NCBI GenBank assembly: GCA_900767815.1
Contig: CAAGAM010000103.1
Coordinates: 1 to 20,508 of the forward strand
Reading direction: 5' to 3'
Source: Clostridia bacterium
GTDB lineage: Bacteria; Bacillota; Clostridia; Christensenellales; Borkfalkiaceae
Length of the DNA: 20,508 bases
Both the position numbers and the translations under genes were made by a program. The notes below the pieces were generated by a model, which saw only the letters and a list, made by a program, of their open reading frames with translations, had not been told where the DNA came from and ran no database searches. Numbering within the stretch: position 1 is the first letter of the stretch; every line of letters starts with the position of its first letter. Of the stretch, positions 1-7,471 are shown in pieces.

Positions 1-28
1 CTCTATTTCCACCTTTATCTCAGCCAAT

Positions 29-58
29 AATTGCAAATATTTGACTTTATTTGCAATT
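29..58. repeat. Perfect 11-bp inverted repeat, 8-nt loop
   Basis: AATTGCAAATA at 29-39 is the exact reverse complement of TATTTGCAATT at 48-58. It could be a protein-binding palindrome or an RNA hairpin. No T-run follows on either strand, so it does not look like a terminator. Confidence 0.6.
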
Positions 59-161
59 CCCGACGCACAATATCTTTTTAAAAATCGTCTCCCCGATTTC
101 CCGGATGCTTTTTTTACAGAAAATTTTTTTAAAGAAAAAGCGCGCGGCACGTTAATTGCAC

Positions 162-183
162 ATTCCGAATACGTTTTCGGAAT
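162..183. repeat. Perfect 8-bp inverted repeat, 6-nt loop
   Basis: ATTCCGAA at 162-169 pairs with TTCGGAAT at 176-183. No T-run follows. Its role is unknown. Confidence 0.55.
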
Positions 184-278
184 ATCTGCAACAATGCCCG
201 CTACGCTTTTTGTTATTATTATCCGATTAACATGTTTATCTGATAGCAAGAGCCGCCGCCCCGTAGCCACTAGTGATT

Positions 279-336
279 TGAACCCGTATTTTGGACATAA
301 AAAATGAGCCCGAACTTCAACCTTTTTACGGGTTCA
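279..336. repeat. Perfect 10-bp inverted repeat, 38-nt loop
   Basis: TGAACCCGTA at 279-288 is the exact reverse complement of TACGGGTTCA at 327-336. The long loop and GC content of the arms suggest a structured RNA or a two-half-site binding locus. The GTTCAAATC on the minus strand resembles a tRNA T-loop, but its flanks do not form a T-stem. Confidence 0.55.
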
Positions 337-364
337 GCTTAGGTTCATCTTGGGTTTCTGATAC

Positions 365-386
365 GAAATAGCTACACGTCTATTTC
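365..386. repeat. Perfect 7-bp inverted repeat, 8-nt loop
   Basis: GAAATAG at 365-371 pairs with CTATTTC at 380-386. It lies between the 279-336 repeat and the 405-434 hairpin. Confidence 0.5.
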
Positions 387-404
387 CATTAAAACCTATC
401 AACT

Positions 405-442
405 ACAGTTGATTCGTTGTGTTAGCACAACTGTTTTTATTT
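405..442 (+). terminator. Candidate rho-independent terminator, plus strand
   Basis: ACAGTTG (405-411) can pair with CAACTGT (428-434). Alternatively a tighter stem forms from GTTGTG (416-421) and CACAAC (426-431). Either is followed by a T-rich tract on the plus strand. It would end a rightward transcript entering from the left, but no rightward gene is visible upstream in the window. Confidence 0.4.
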
Positions 443-469
443 AGTTTTTTTCATTTGAAATAATATTTA

Positions 470-485
470 CCTGAACGAAATCAGG
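470..485 (-). terminator. Weak hairpin at the end of the leftward operon
   Basis: CCTGA (470-474) pairs with TCAGG (481-485) around a 6-nt loop, covering the stop codon of the esterase gene. On the minus strand it is followed by AT-rich sequence rather than a clean T-run. It is at best a weak terminator or a 3'-end stabilising hairpin for the eight-gene operon. Confidence 0.25.
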
Positions 486-1587
486 CTTGAAGGCACTCGA
501 GATAAAACGCCCAGTCTTCGCGACTGAAAAAATGAACGCCTTCACGAACAAAAAAAGATATCTCTCCACCGATATTTTTTTCTCCGATTTCAAGCATTTT
601 TTCGCGCTCGCAAAGTCCGGTCAGTCCGAAATCTTTATATGCCGCGCTCGCTGCTTCGGCGCATAAATATTGCGCATCGGTATCAGCCCAATCGTCCTCG
701 CTCGCAGCAACGATGAAAACCTTTCTCGGCGCAACCGAAGCCATCAAATAATGCTGATCGAAAGGCATTTCGTCTTCCTTTTCCTCATATTTTTTATAAT
801 TCGGAGTGAACCAAAACGGAAAAACGTCCACTATATCTTTAATTGTTTCACCATGTTTCTCGCGAGAAATTGCCGCGCCCGAACATCCTGAACAATTCAC
901 CATACAGCCGGCAAATATACTGTATTTCGCAGCTGCAAGAAGAGCCGTTTTGCCAAGGCGCGAATGTCCTGCAACATACAATTTTTCTTTGACAGTGTAC
1001 GTTTCTTTTAAAAGATACTCTCCGACTATTTTTGCAGCATATGCCCATAGCGAAAGTTTACCCGCGGAAAATTCGTCGCTTCTGTTAACCAAAACAGACG
1101 CGATTCCGTTTAAAAAATCGCCGTCATCGGTAGATATTTCTTCATAATACAGATGCGCAACAGCAATTTTACCATCCATAAGTTCTTCTACCGGACAATA
1201 TTTTGCGGGTAAATTTTTCATAAAATCAATTTGCACGACGTAATCGGGGCTTTTTACGTGTGTGGGGACAAATAAATCCGCGACAAACGCTGCGCTTTTT
1301 TCATTTTTCGTCACTCTGAATTCAAGCGCGGTATGTTTAGATTTTCCACAAAAAGAATAGCCGTATTCTATGTCGAATTTCTCATCAGTAACATCTTTAA
1401 CGCTTATTTCAACGCCGCTTTCGTCAATTTCTCCGTATTCCTCCCGAACGATTTTATTCAAAGTTTTTTCACGCGAAAACTTCCCGTCTTTCCTTAAAAA
1501 ATCAGGCAATTCAAAATTTTCGGAATATCTGTTTCCGATAAGCGGAGATTTGAAATACAGTCTTTTACTATTCATGTTGTTAACCAT
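481..1587 (-). CDS. CE15-type glucuronoyl esterase, alpha/beta hydrolase, apparently cytoplasmic
   Basis: This 368-residue protein resembles the bacterial CE15 (4-O-methyl-glucuronoyl methylesterase) family, which cleaves esters on the C6 carboxylate of glucuronic acid. The nucleophile elbow GHSRLGK places the catalytic Ser at 209. The family blocks NCSGCSGAA (231-239), FWF (258-260), PFDQH (275-279) and SEDDWAD (296-302, candidate acid Glu297) follow, and the probable catalytic His is 352 in GVHFFSREDW. No signal peptide is visible, although known CE15 enzymes are generally secreted, so it should act on imported sugars. The start is ATG at 1587, preceded by AAAGGTG; a second in-frame ATG lies four codons on. 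It is the last gene of the leftward operon, after a beta-glucuronidase. The family call is fairly sure. The substrate is inferred, and another sugar-ester esterase is possible. Confidence 0.85.
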   Translation of the reverse strand: MVNNMNSKRLYFKSPLIGNRYSENFELPDFLRKDGKFSREKTLNKIVREEYGEIDESGVEISVKDVTDEKFDIEYGYSFCGKSKHTALEFRVTKNEKSAAFVADLFVPTHVKSPDYVVQIDFMKNLPAKYCPVEELMDGKIAVAHLYYEEISTDDGDFLNGIASVLVNRSDEFSAGKLSLWAYAAKIVGEYLLKETYTVKEKLYVAGHSRLGKTALLAAAKYSIFAGCMVNCSGCSGAAISREKHGETIKDIVDVFPFWFTPNYKKYEEKEDEMPFDQHYLMASVAPRKVFIVAASEDDWADTDAQYLCAEAASAAYKDFGLTGLCEREKMLEIGEKNIGGEISFFVREGVHFFSREDWAFYLECLQA

Positions 1588-1607
1588 CTATCACCTTTTA
1601 ATTACCA

Positions 1608-1640
1608 AAACGGCACAGCGAATCGTTTGCCGCGCCGTTT
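1608..1640 (-). other. Intergenic hairpin between the glucuronidase and esterase genes
   Basis: In the longest gap of the operon (55 nt), AAACGGC (1608-1614) pairs with GCCGTTT (1634-1640), with a further possible GCG/CGC pairing inside the loop. On the minus strand it is followed by only four T's and then the esterase ribosome binding site. It may be an RNA-processing or partial attenuation site rather than a full terminator. Confidence 0.4.
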
Positions 1641-1642
1641 GA

Positions 1643-3400
1643 TCATTTTTCTGTTTTATTTTGCCAACGTTCCTTCAGATAAAAAGCAGCCGATTTAGGT
1701 TGTCTTTCTCTTGTAAATACGCCTTTACGGTTTCCGTTTACCCGAATTGTACCTTGCTTTGTCATAAAGTCGGCAAAATTCCAGACTAACTCGCCCTGAA
1801 CATAAGGCAATTCGTCGAATATTCTGCAATATTCCCTTAAGAAATCCGTCTGGTATTCTTCGGAAAAAGCAACCGAAGGCAAAGAATGCATTCCCTCTAT
1901 CGCTTCTGCGCCGAATTCAAACATGATAATAGGTTTCTTAAATTGCTCGTAATACGCTTCTAAATCTCGTTTCAAAAGCGGTTCTGCGGCTTTAATATTA
2001 CCTGTTTCGTCATACCAACCGAAGTAACGGTTAAGCCCGATAAAATCAACAAGATCGCCGACCTTATTACCTTCGCAAGCGCGCGTAAGTTCTGCAATCG
2101 TAACAGGTAAATCGGTAAAGGAGCGAACGTATTCGATAACTTTTGAAAAGTATTCCCTGCCTGTATCCTCATAGGTTGCGGCTTCATTAGCAACGCTTAC
2201 CATTGCCAGACACGGATGGTTTTTATCGCGTTCCACCATAAGTCGAAGCGATTCTTTATGCAACGCAAGCGTAATATCGTCAAGCCTGTTTTCGCCATAT
2301 GTATAGTCAGGCCAATTATTGCATCCCACAGCGGGAACCTCGTCAACGACGAGCAATCCGTATTCATCCGCGAGATCTATGATTTCTTCGGCATACGGAT
2401 AATGACTTGTTCTGAAACAATTAGCGTTTATCCATTTGAGAAGTTCGAAATCTCTTATATTGATGGCGGAATTATTTCCTTTACCTATAATCGGAAAATC
2501 CTCATGCATTCCGAACCCTTTAAGATAAACAGGGCTGTCGTTGACATACAAACATTTATCATCAAAAGATATTTTTCTTATTCCGAATTTCTCATGATAG
2601 CAGTCCGTTGCCGTGCGTACCGTAAGGGTATAAAGATATGCGTTTCTAATTTGCCACAAATGCGGATTTTCTATATAGAGTTCACCCGTTTCACTTGTAG
2701 CCACCATGTTACCGTTTTCATCCGTAACGGAATATAGCGCTTTTGTTTTGTCGCCTTTCAGTTCAACCGAAACCGCATGATAATCATCTTCTACAACGGT
2801 TTTTATTATTATATCATCAATATGTTTTTGAGGTAACGAATATATATATACATCACGATGAATACCGGTATAATTGTAGAAATCATGATTTATGATTTGC
2901 TTCTCTTTTCCGAATAATTTTTCATCGCCGGCAATAGGATATTTACCCAAACGATCGTAAACAAACAAATCGTTACCCTTAACAAGCCTGCCTGACGGCA
3001 AAGTGTGATAATCAAGCCTGTTATCTATAACAACCGTAAGCCTGTTTATTCCCTTAAGTTCCGGTAAAAGTAAATCTATGGGTAAAAAAGCCGCATCGCT
3101 TCCGCCTATATACTCGCCATTCAAATAAACTCTGCATTTATGACTTGTCGCGCCTATACGCAAACGATATTCTCTGTCTTTTTCGACGGGACATGAAAAT
3201 TGAGTTTCATAAGCGACTTTACCGACATACTCACGCAAATCGATTTCGGTAACAATATCATTCATGCTTGCCGGAACCGCCATAAGCCTATAATCTTTTA
3301 ACGGCTCGACGGGTAAGAACCCGTCGTCGACCGTTTTGAATCTCCATATGCCGTTAATATTAACGGCGCTTCTGCAAATGTTTGTTTGTACTTTCAGCAT
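1643..3400 (-). CDS. GH2 beta-glucuronidase
   Basis: At 585 residues this is close to the 603 of E. coli GusA, and it aligns along its whole length. The N-terminal jelly-roll carries VPASMNDIV (42-50) and REYVGKVAYE (56-65). The TIM barrel has HPCLAMVSVANEA with acid/base Glu406 and IIMFEFGAE with nucleophile Glu495. The C-terminal GNRKGVFTRERQPK carries the Asn557/Lys559 pair, which in this family binds the glucuronate carboxylate, so true beta-glucuronidase activity is likely. The segment between VPAVG and RDKNHP, which holds the active-site loop in the E. coli enzyme, is somewhat shorter. There is no signal peptide, so it is cytoplasmic. It starts 15 nt after the previous stop with no visible Shine-Dalgarno in an AT-only spacer, which suggests translational coupling. 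Confidence 0.93.
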   Translation of the reverse strand: MLKVQTNICRSAVNINGIWRFKTVDDGFLPVEPLKDYRLMAVPASMNDIVTEIDLREYVGKVAYETQFSCPVEKDREYRLRIGATSHKCRVYLNGEYIGGSDAAFLPIDLLLPELKGINRLTVVIDNRLDYHTLPSGRLVKGNDLFVYDRLGKYPIAGDEKLFGKEKQIINHDFYNYTGIHRDVYIYSLPQKHIDDIIIKTVVEDDYHAVSVELKGDKTKALYSVTDENGNMVATSETGELYIENPHLWQIRNAYLYTLTVRTATDCYHEKFGIRKISFDDKCLYVNDSPVYLKGFGMHEDFPIIGKGNNSAINIRDFELLKWINANCFRTSHYPYAEEIIDLADEYGLLVVDEVPAVGCNNWPDYTYGENRLDDITLALHKESLRLMVERDKNHPCLAMVSVANEAATYEDTGREYFSKVIEYVRSFTDLPVTIAELTRACEGNKVGDLVDFIGLNRYFGWYDETGNIKAAEPLLKRDLEAYYEQFKKPIIMFEFGAEAIEGMHSLPSVAFSEEYQTDFLREYCRIFDELPYVQGELVWNFADFMTKQGTIRVNGNRKGVFTRERQPKSAAFYLKERWQNKTEK

Positions 3401-3415
3401 TATATATATTTATAA

Positions 3416-5332
3416 TTATTTAGCAGTAAAAGTTACACCTGTAGGTAAACTTTTGATTTCTGTTTCAGGTTTTGCGTTATCACTGTTGCACCCTATAATT
3501 TTATACGACTTCGCGATTATATTCACGCCGACAAATTCATTTGATGAACACCTGTGGCCGAAAATGTTTATGATCGTATGACCTGCGGCGTTTATCGATA
3601 CGTTTTTAAGCCGGCTTTCCATTAAAAATCTTGAAGACAATAAACCGACATCGTACTTTATTACCCACGAACCGGTAGGAGTCGACTCTTCTTCCTGCAC
3701 GTCATACCGACTTACATTGACGGTAATATCGATTAAGTCGGCATCTCTTATAGTAGAGGCAAGCAAAGCGACTCTGCTCCGGTTAGTGTAATATACATTA
3801 TCAAAAACGATGTTTTTTATAACGGCGCCGCTACCGATATGTCCGAATATTCCACCTTTTCCGAGTGTAAGGTTTTTCATTTTATGACCATTTCCGTCAA
3901 GAACACCCTTAAACCCCGTACCGGTATTGTAAGGAATATCTTCATCCATTCTCGCTGTACATAAACCGTAATCTGCAAAATCTATATCATGCGTAAGAAC
4001 GTAATACCCGGTAAATGCCTTATAGTCGCCTTCCGCCATTTTAAATGCGTCAAAGTCTGTTGCCTCAGTGAGTATTTTTGTGCATATTTCGGCGGTTGCA
4101 TTATATTTATACTCGTCCGTGTATATAACCATGTCCGCAAGACACTTTTCGTTTCCGCCGTCAGGTATAAGTTCTTTATTCAAAAAGGCTTTATTACCGT
4201 CTGTACTGACAGAAACCGTAATGCCGCTTAAGGTTATTTCTTCAAGAGAGCCCTCGATTCCGGAAGGCGCGGTGAACACACCGTTCTCTTTTCCTAACAA
4301 TAACTTATCCGTTAATTCTTTCTCGGGCAATATTACCTCAAGATATACTTTTACGAATACGTTCTCGTTACCTATAACATACTTGCCGACAAGAACAGTG
4401 CGTCCTCGAGCCTTTGCTTTAACAGTATAACCATTCTCGGCATCACCCATAATATCGACTTTAGAGTTATCAAAATCCGCATTGTAATCCGCATTAATAT
4501 CAAATTCGATTATTGCGTCTTCTTGCTTATTCCCGTTTACTTGCACCGCAAAACCCAGATCAACTGAATCTTTATACCCCATCTCTCCGTTTTTCGTTAC
4601 AAGCGTAAGTTTATAAGCGCCTTCAATCCTTTCAAAGTCTGCGTCATGTTTGGGTTCAATAACGATTTCGTTTGCGTATACTATTACAGTGAAAGTCCTC
4701 TCAGCAAGCATACCCCTTATTTCCGCAAAAACAGAAAAAGACGTAATCCCTGCTTTTTCTCCTTTTACAATCAACAAGTCGTTCTCTTTAACCTGAGCGG
4801 TTGCCACGCCTTCGGCTGCATTTTCGGTAATTGCTACCGAATATTGAATTTTTTCATCAAGTTTACTTCCGTTGAAATCTGCATATAATTGCATCTTGAA
4901 TTCGCCGCCGTTAACAATGCGGATTTCTTCGGTTACACCTTTAATGCTCGCGCTGTAAGGAGATTCGGAAACCATAACCTTGCACTTTGCATTCGCATTT
5001 CCGGCAATTGCGGAAATATTACAAACTCCTGCATTTTTAGCGGTAACGATGCCTTCTTGCGTCACCGACGCAACAGTTTCGTTATCACTTGAAAACAATA
5101 CGTCGGAATTATCAGATGCTGTCGCGGTAATAACTGCAGTTTCGTATTTTTGCAATTCAAGCGAAGTTACATTAAGCGAAATCGTTATATCGGGATTTTC
5201 TCTTGAAGAGTCCGAACCGGATGAACTCGAATCAGATTCGTTCTTTTTTTTGCACCCGGCAAGTGAAACGGCAGAACATAAGACCATAATGAATATGAGA
5301 GATAATATAATACCTGTTTTTCTTTTAACCAT
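3416..5332 (-). CDS. Surface lipoprotein: Big_2 Ig-like domain, Ig-like repeats and C-terminal beta-helix module
   Basis: This is a 638-residue lipoprotein. The signal peptide ends in lipobox SLAGC (Cys27), followed by a charged and Ser-rich linker. Residues about 49-121 form a bacterial Ig-like (Big_2) domain (VASVTQEGIVTAKNAG). Further beta-rich Ig-like segments follow to about 420. Residues about 420-615 form a right-handed-beta-helix-like module with GYYVLTHDIDF, FKGVLDGNGHKMKNLTL, GIFGHIG and IKNIVFDNV. This module and the preceding Ig segment match the two repeated units of the lipoprotein at 16328-19027. Start ATG 5332 has GAGGGG nine nt upstream. It lies 18 nt after the DUF4838 gene and 15 nt before the glucuronidase. 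The role is probably glycan binding, or an unrecognised lyase or hydrolase, on the cell surface. No catalytic residues could be assigned. Confidence 0.85.
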   Translation of the reverse strand: MVKRKTGIILSLIFIMVLCSAVSLAGCKKKNESDSSSSGSDSSRENPDITISLNVTSLELQKYETAVITATASDNSDVLFSSDNETVASVTQEGIVTAKNAGVCNISAIAGNANAKCKVMVSESPYSASIKGVTEEIRIVNGGEFKMQLYADFNGSKLDEKIQYSVAITENAAEGVATAQVKENDLLIVKGEKAGITSFSVFAEIRGMLAERTFTVIVYANEIVIEPKHDADFERIEGAYKLTLVTKNGEMGYKDSVDLGFAVQVNGNKQEDAIIEFDINADYNADFDNSKVDIMGDAENGYTVKAKARGRTVLVGKYVIGNENVFVKVYLEVILPEKELTDKLLLGKENGVFTAPSGIEGSLEEITLSGITVSVSTDGNKAFLNKELIPDGGNEKCLADMVIYTDEYKYNATAEICTKILTEATDFDAFKMAEGDYKAFTGYYVLTHDIDFADYGLCTARMDEDIPYNTGTGFKGVLDGNGHKMKNLTLGKGGIFGHIGSGAVIKNIVFDNVYYTNRSRVALLASTIRDADLIDITVNVSRYDVQEEESTPTGSWVIKYDVGLLSSRFLMESRLKNVSINAAGHTIINIFGHRCSSNEFVGVNIIAKSYKIIGCNSDNAKPETEIKSLPTGVTFTAK

Positions 5333-5350
5333 TTTATCTTTCCCCTCGCA

Positions 5351-7459
5351 TTAATCTAAATCCCAATCAGCAAAAACAACATCGGCTAACTGACCTTCTT
5401 TCAATTTTGTATTTTGCAAATTATTAAAGTCCTTATAAAACTCCTTACGAAGAACTTTCAACTGCGTTTCGTTATAGGTTGAAGCATAAGTTGTGCATAA
5501 AACCAATCTCGGAAACTGCGATTCGATAAGAATGTTTTTATAGAGAATTTCATACTTTTCAGGATCTGTTTCCTTATAATGTTCTATCGCCTTGTATGCC
5601 TTATCAAATAATTTTATCCAGTGATTAATCATACCCTGCGGCCAAATATCCTCACCCGCAAGCGCGTTGGAATGAATCCCTCCGCCTGTTTTAGATTCCT
5701 TTGCTCGCTGATTTGCCTGAAGCTCGTTAAAATACTGACGCATAAACGGTTCGGCTTCCGCAAAATAGTTCTTAAACCAGAAATCAACCACTTCACCGTA
5801 ATTATAGTTACAATTAAACTCAAATTTTGAACCTAAATATTCCCTTAACTTTGCAAAGCCTCCGCAGTTTGGATTTTCAAAAGTTCCCTGATTATACACA
5901 TAACTCGCGTTATACGTTTTGAAGAACCGAAGATTTTCAACAAGCGATTCAAAACTATTATACGGATAAAAATACATGTGATAATTTACTTGATAAAGCC
6001 AAACATATATTTTACCGCCAAGTCCCGCCCAGGATTTGACGGCATTTGCGTAAAGTTGATTCTCAACCTCATAGAAACTACGGACGTAATTTGCCGTCGT
6101 ATTTGCATACTCCACCGCCACGCGCTTATGACAAGTCAATTTTTCGTTTTCGCCGTTTTCTTTCTTTTGCAACACCGACCTGATTGCTCCGGTATCGTCT
6201 TTTATAAACCTATACAAATCGGCGGGTTGCCCCTTGCCTGCTTCATCGAAAACGATATCGCCGATTGCATTACGCAGTACGGGAGCCTTTGACGCTGTGC
6301 CATAAGCAAGAACGATTATATTAAGTTCTTTATTAGACGAAAAACCATCGGCTATTGCCTGATCGGAATCCAGATATTCATTTACCTTATCCGCAACGTC
6401 GTTAGTAAACGTAAGCATTGCGCCTGCAATAGTATTACCGTAATGCGCATAAGCCGCCAAACACGCGTCGCATGTACAGTTTGCCACGTCGTTTTCTCCC
6501 ACTATGACGTCATTCTGACAAATTCTTATGCTGTCAACGTTTGGTTTTTTCTTCATGAAACCTATCGTAGCCGCAGCAAACGTTTTAACCATTGATTCAT
6601 ACTCGGTCTTATCGCCGTGAGCAGTAAAACAAGGCTGCCATTGAGTATTGATTTGTCCGCTCGTCCCGACCTCAAAGGTATCGGAAAACCACAGCGGATG
6701 AGCCTTTTTTTCGGCAGTAGTCGTAAAATCTTTGATGTTATGAACCTCTGCGCTGCCGGTACTCATTATAAGTTCTCCGGTGGAAAAACCCATATCATAT
6801 GCTTTTGCAGAGGTCATTTTATTGCTGGGTATGCGATAAGCATAATCAGGCGCTTCAACTATATTCATAGAAGGAATAAGCTCGCCCGTTTTCGTGAACA
6901 CAGTCATATCGGCAGACAGCATTTCATACCCTAAAACGCATCTCAAAAACGCTATTGCTCCAAGTTGATATCCACGCTCGGTATAAGCCTGAATAAACAC
7001 GCTTTTGCCAACGGTAACAATGGTATAACCTGCAACGCCGAGAACAGAGTATTCGGGCAAAGTCAACCCCGCTTCCTTATATTTGTCATCTTTGCCGACA
7101 AATATAAACTTATCTCCGACGACACCGTCGCTACTTTCTTCGATGCTTACGCCTGTTGCTTCAACTGTTTGCCGTTGAATAAGACTTACGGCGCCGAACG
7201 ATTGCGTCGACGAAACTATTTTATACTCGGTTGACCCGTTTTTGATATATGATCCGATCGGTTTGTCATAATCGACATTCACGTTATGCAAAGAGTTTGT
7301 AACATGATGCGCCGACTCCGTTTCAACCGTAGAAACAGGCGAAGGAATTGCGCCTTTGTCATCTTTGTTATTGTTTTTTTTGCATGCGGCAACATTTAAG
7401 ATCATACTGCCCGAGATACAAAGTACCGTCAATAAAGAAAATATTTTTTTACATCTCAT
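5351..7459 (-). CDS. DUF4838-family lipoprotein, possible glycoside hydrolase
   Basis: This is a 702-residue lipoprotein with lipobox LNVAAC (Cys26 counted from this ATG). The mature part matches the DUF4838 pattern. An N-terminal alpha/beta region (about 65-200) resembles the non-catalytic N-domain of GH67/GH20-type enzymes, followed by a large barrel-like region. That region includes the Cys cluster CTCDAC (Cys328, 330, 333), as in the family's CxCxxC block before a GxxLxFxNxVAD helix, and a later VWLYQVNYHMYFYPYNSFESL segment. Function in the family is poorly defined; a cell-surface glycosidase acting on uronic-acid glycans fits the neighbours but is inference. GTG at 7468 is in frame and possible. 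I prefer ATG 7459 because AAGGTG lies six nt upstream, overlapping the previous stop codon. Confidence 0.82.
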   Translation of the reverse strand: MRCKKIFSLLTVLCISGSMILNVAACKKNNNKDDKGAIPSPVSTVETESAHHVTNSLHNVNVDYDKPIGSYIKNGSTEYKIVSSTQSFGAVSLIQRQTVEATGVSIEESSDGVVGDKFIFVGKDDKYKEAGLTLPEYSVLGVAGYTIVTVGKSVFIQAYTERGYQLGAIAFLRCVLGYEMLSADMTVFTKTGELIPSMNIVEAPDYAYRIPSNKMTSAKAYDMGFSTGELIMSTGSAEVHNIKDFTTTAEKKAHPLWFSDTFEVGTSGQINTQWQPCFTAHGDKTEYESMVKTFAAATIGFMKKKPNVDSIRICQNDVIVGENDVANCTCDACLAAYAHYGNTIAGAMLTFTNDVADKVNEYLDSDQAIADGFSSNKELNIIVLAYGTASKAPVLRNAIGDIVFDEAGKGQPADLYRFIKDDTGAIRSVLQKKENGENEKLTCHKRVAVEYANTTANYVRSFYEVENQLYANAVKSWAGLGGKIYVWLYQVNYHMYFYPYNSFESLVENLRFFKTYNASYVYNQGTFENPNCGGFAKLREYLGSKFEFNCNYNYGEVVDFWFKNYFAEAEPFMRQYFNELQANQRAKESKTGGGIHSNALAGEDIWPQGMINHWIKLFDKAYKAIEHYKETDPEKYEILYKNILIESQFPRLVLCTTYASTYNETQLKVLRKEFYKDFNNLQNTKLKEGQLADVVFADWDLD

Positions 7460-7465
7460 ATTTTT

Positions 7466-7471
7466 CACCTT
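7466..7471 (-). promoter_or_regulatory. Ribosome binding site deciding the DUF4838 start
   Basis: AAGGTG on the minus strand lies six nt before ATG 7459 and overlaps both the stop codon of the upstream gene and an alternative in-frame GTG start (7468). The spacing favours the ATG. Confidence 0.55.

Larger units (their letters stand above)
1..480. other. Left flank without a convincing gene, rich in inverted repeats
   Basis: I see no gene I can support here. Frames are open on both strands (plus 41-307, minus about 333 to the edge), but neither has a recognisable motif or a start preceded by a ribosome binding site. The minus-strand frame could be the tail of a gene cut by the window edge, but it has no good start. 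What stands out is five perfect short inverted repeats spread over the region, the last followed by a T-run on the plus strand. Confidence 0.5.

Noticed and set aside
41..307. Rightward 88-codon open frame in the left flank
   Set aside because: No ribosome binding site, no recognisable motif, and it overlaps several inverted repeats and an open frame on the other strand.
1..333. Leftward open frame reaching the window edge
   Set aside because: It is open for about 110 codons and could be a gene tail, but it lacks a plausible start, a ribosome binding site or a family motif. Not called as a gene.
255..345. tRNA-like GTTCAAATC on the minus strand
   Set aside because: The flanks do not form a T-stem, and no acceptor or anticodon arm could be drawn.
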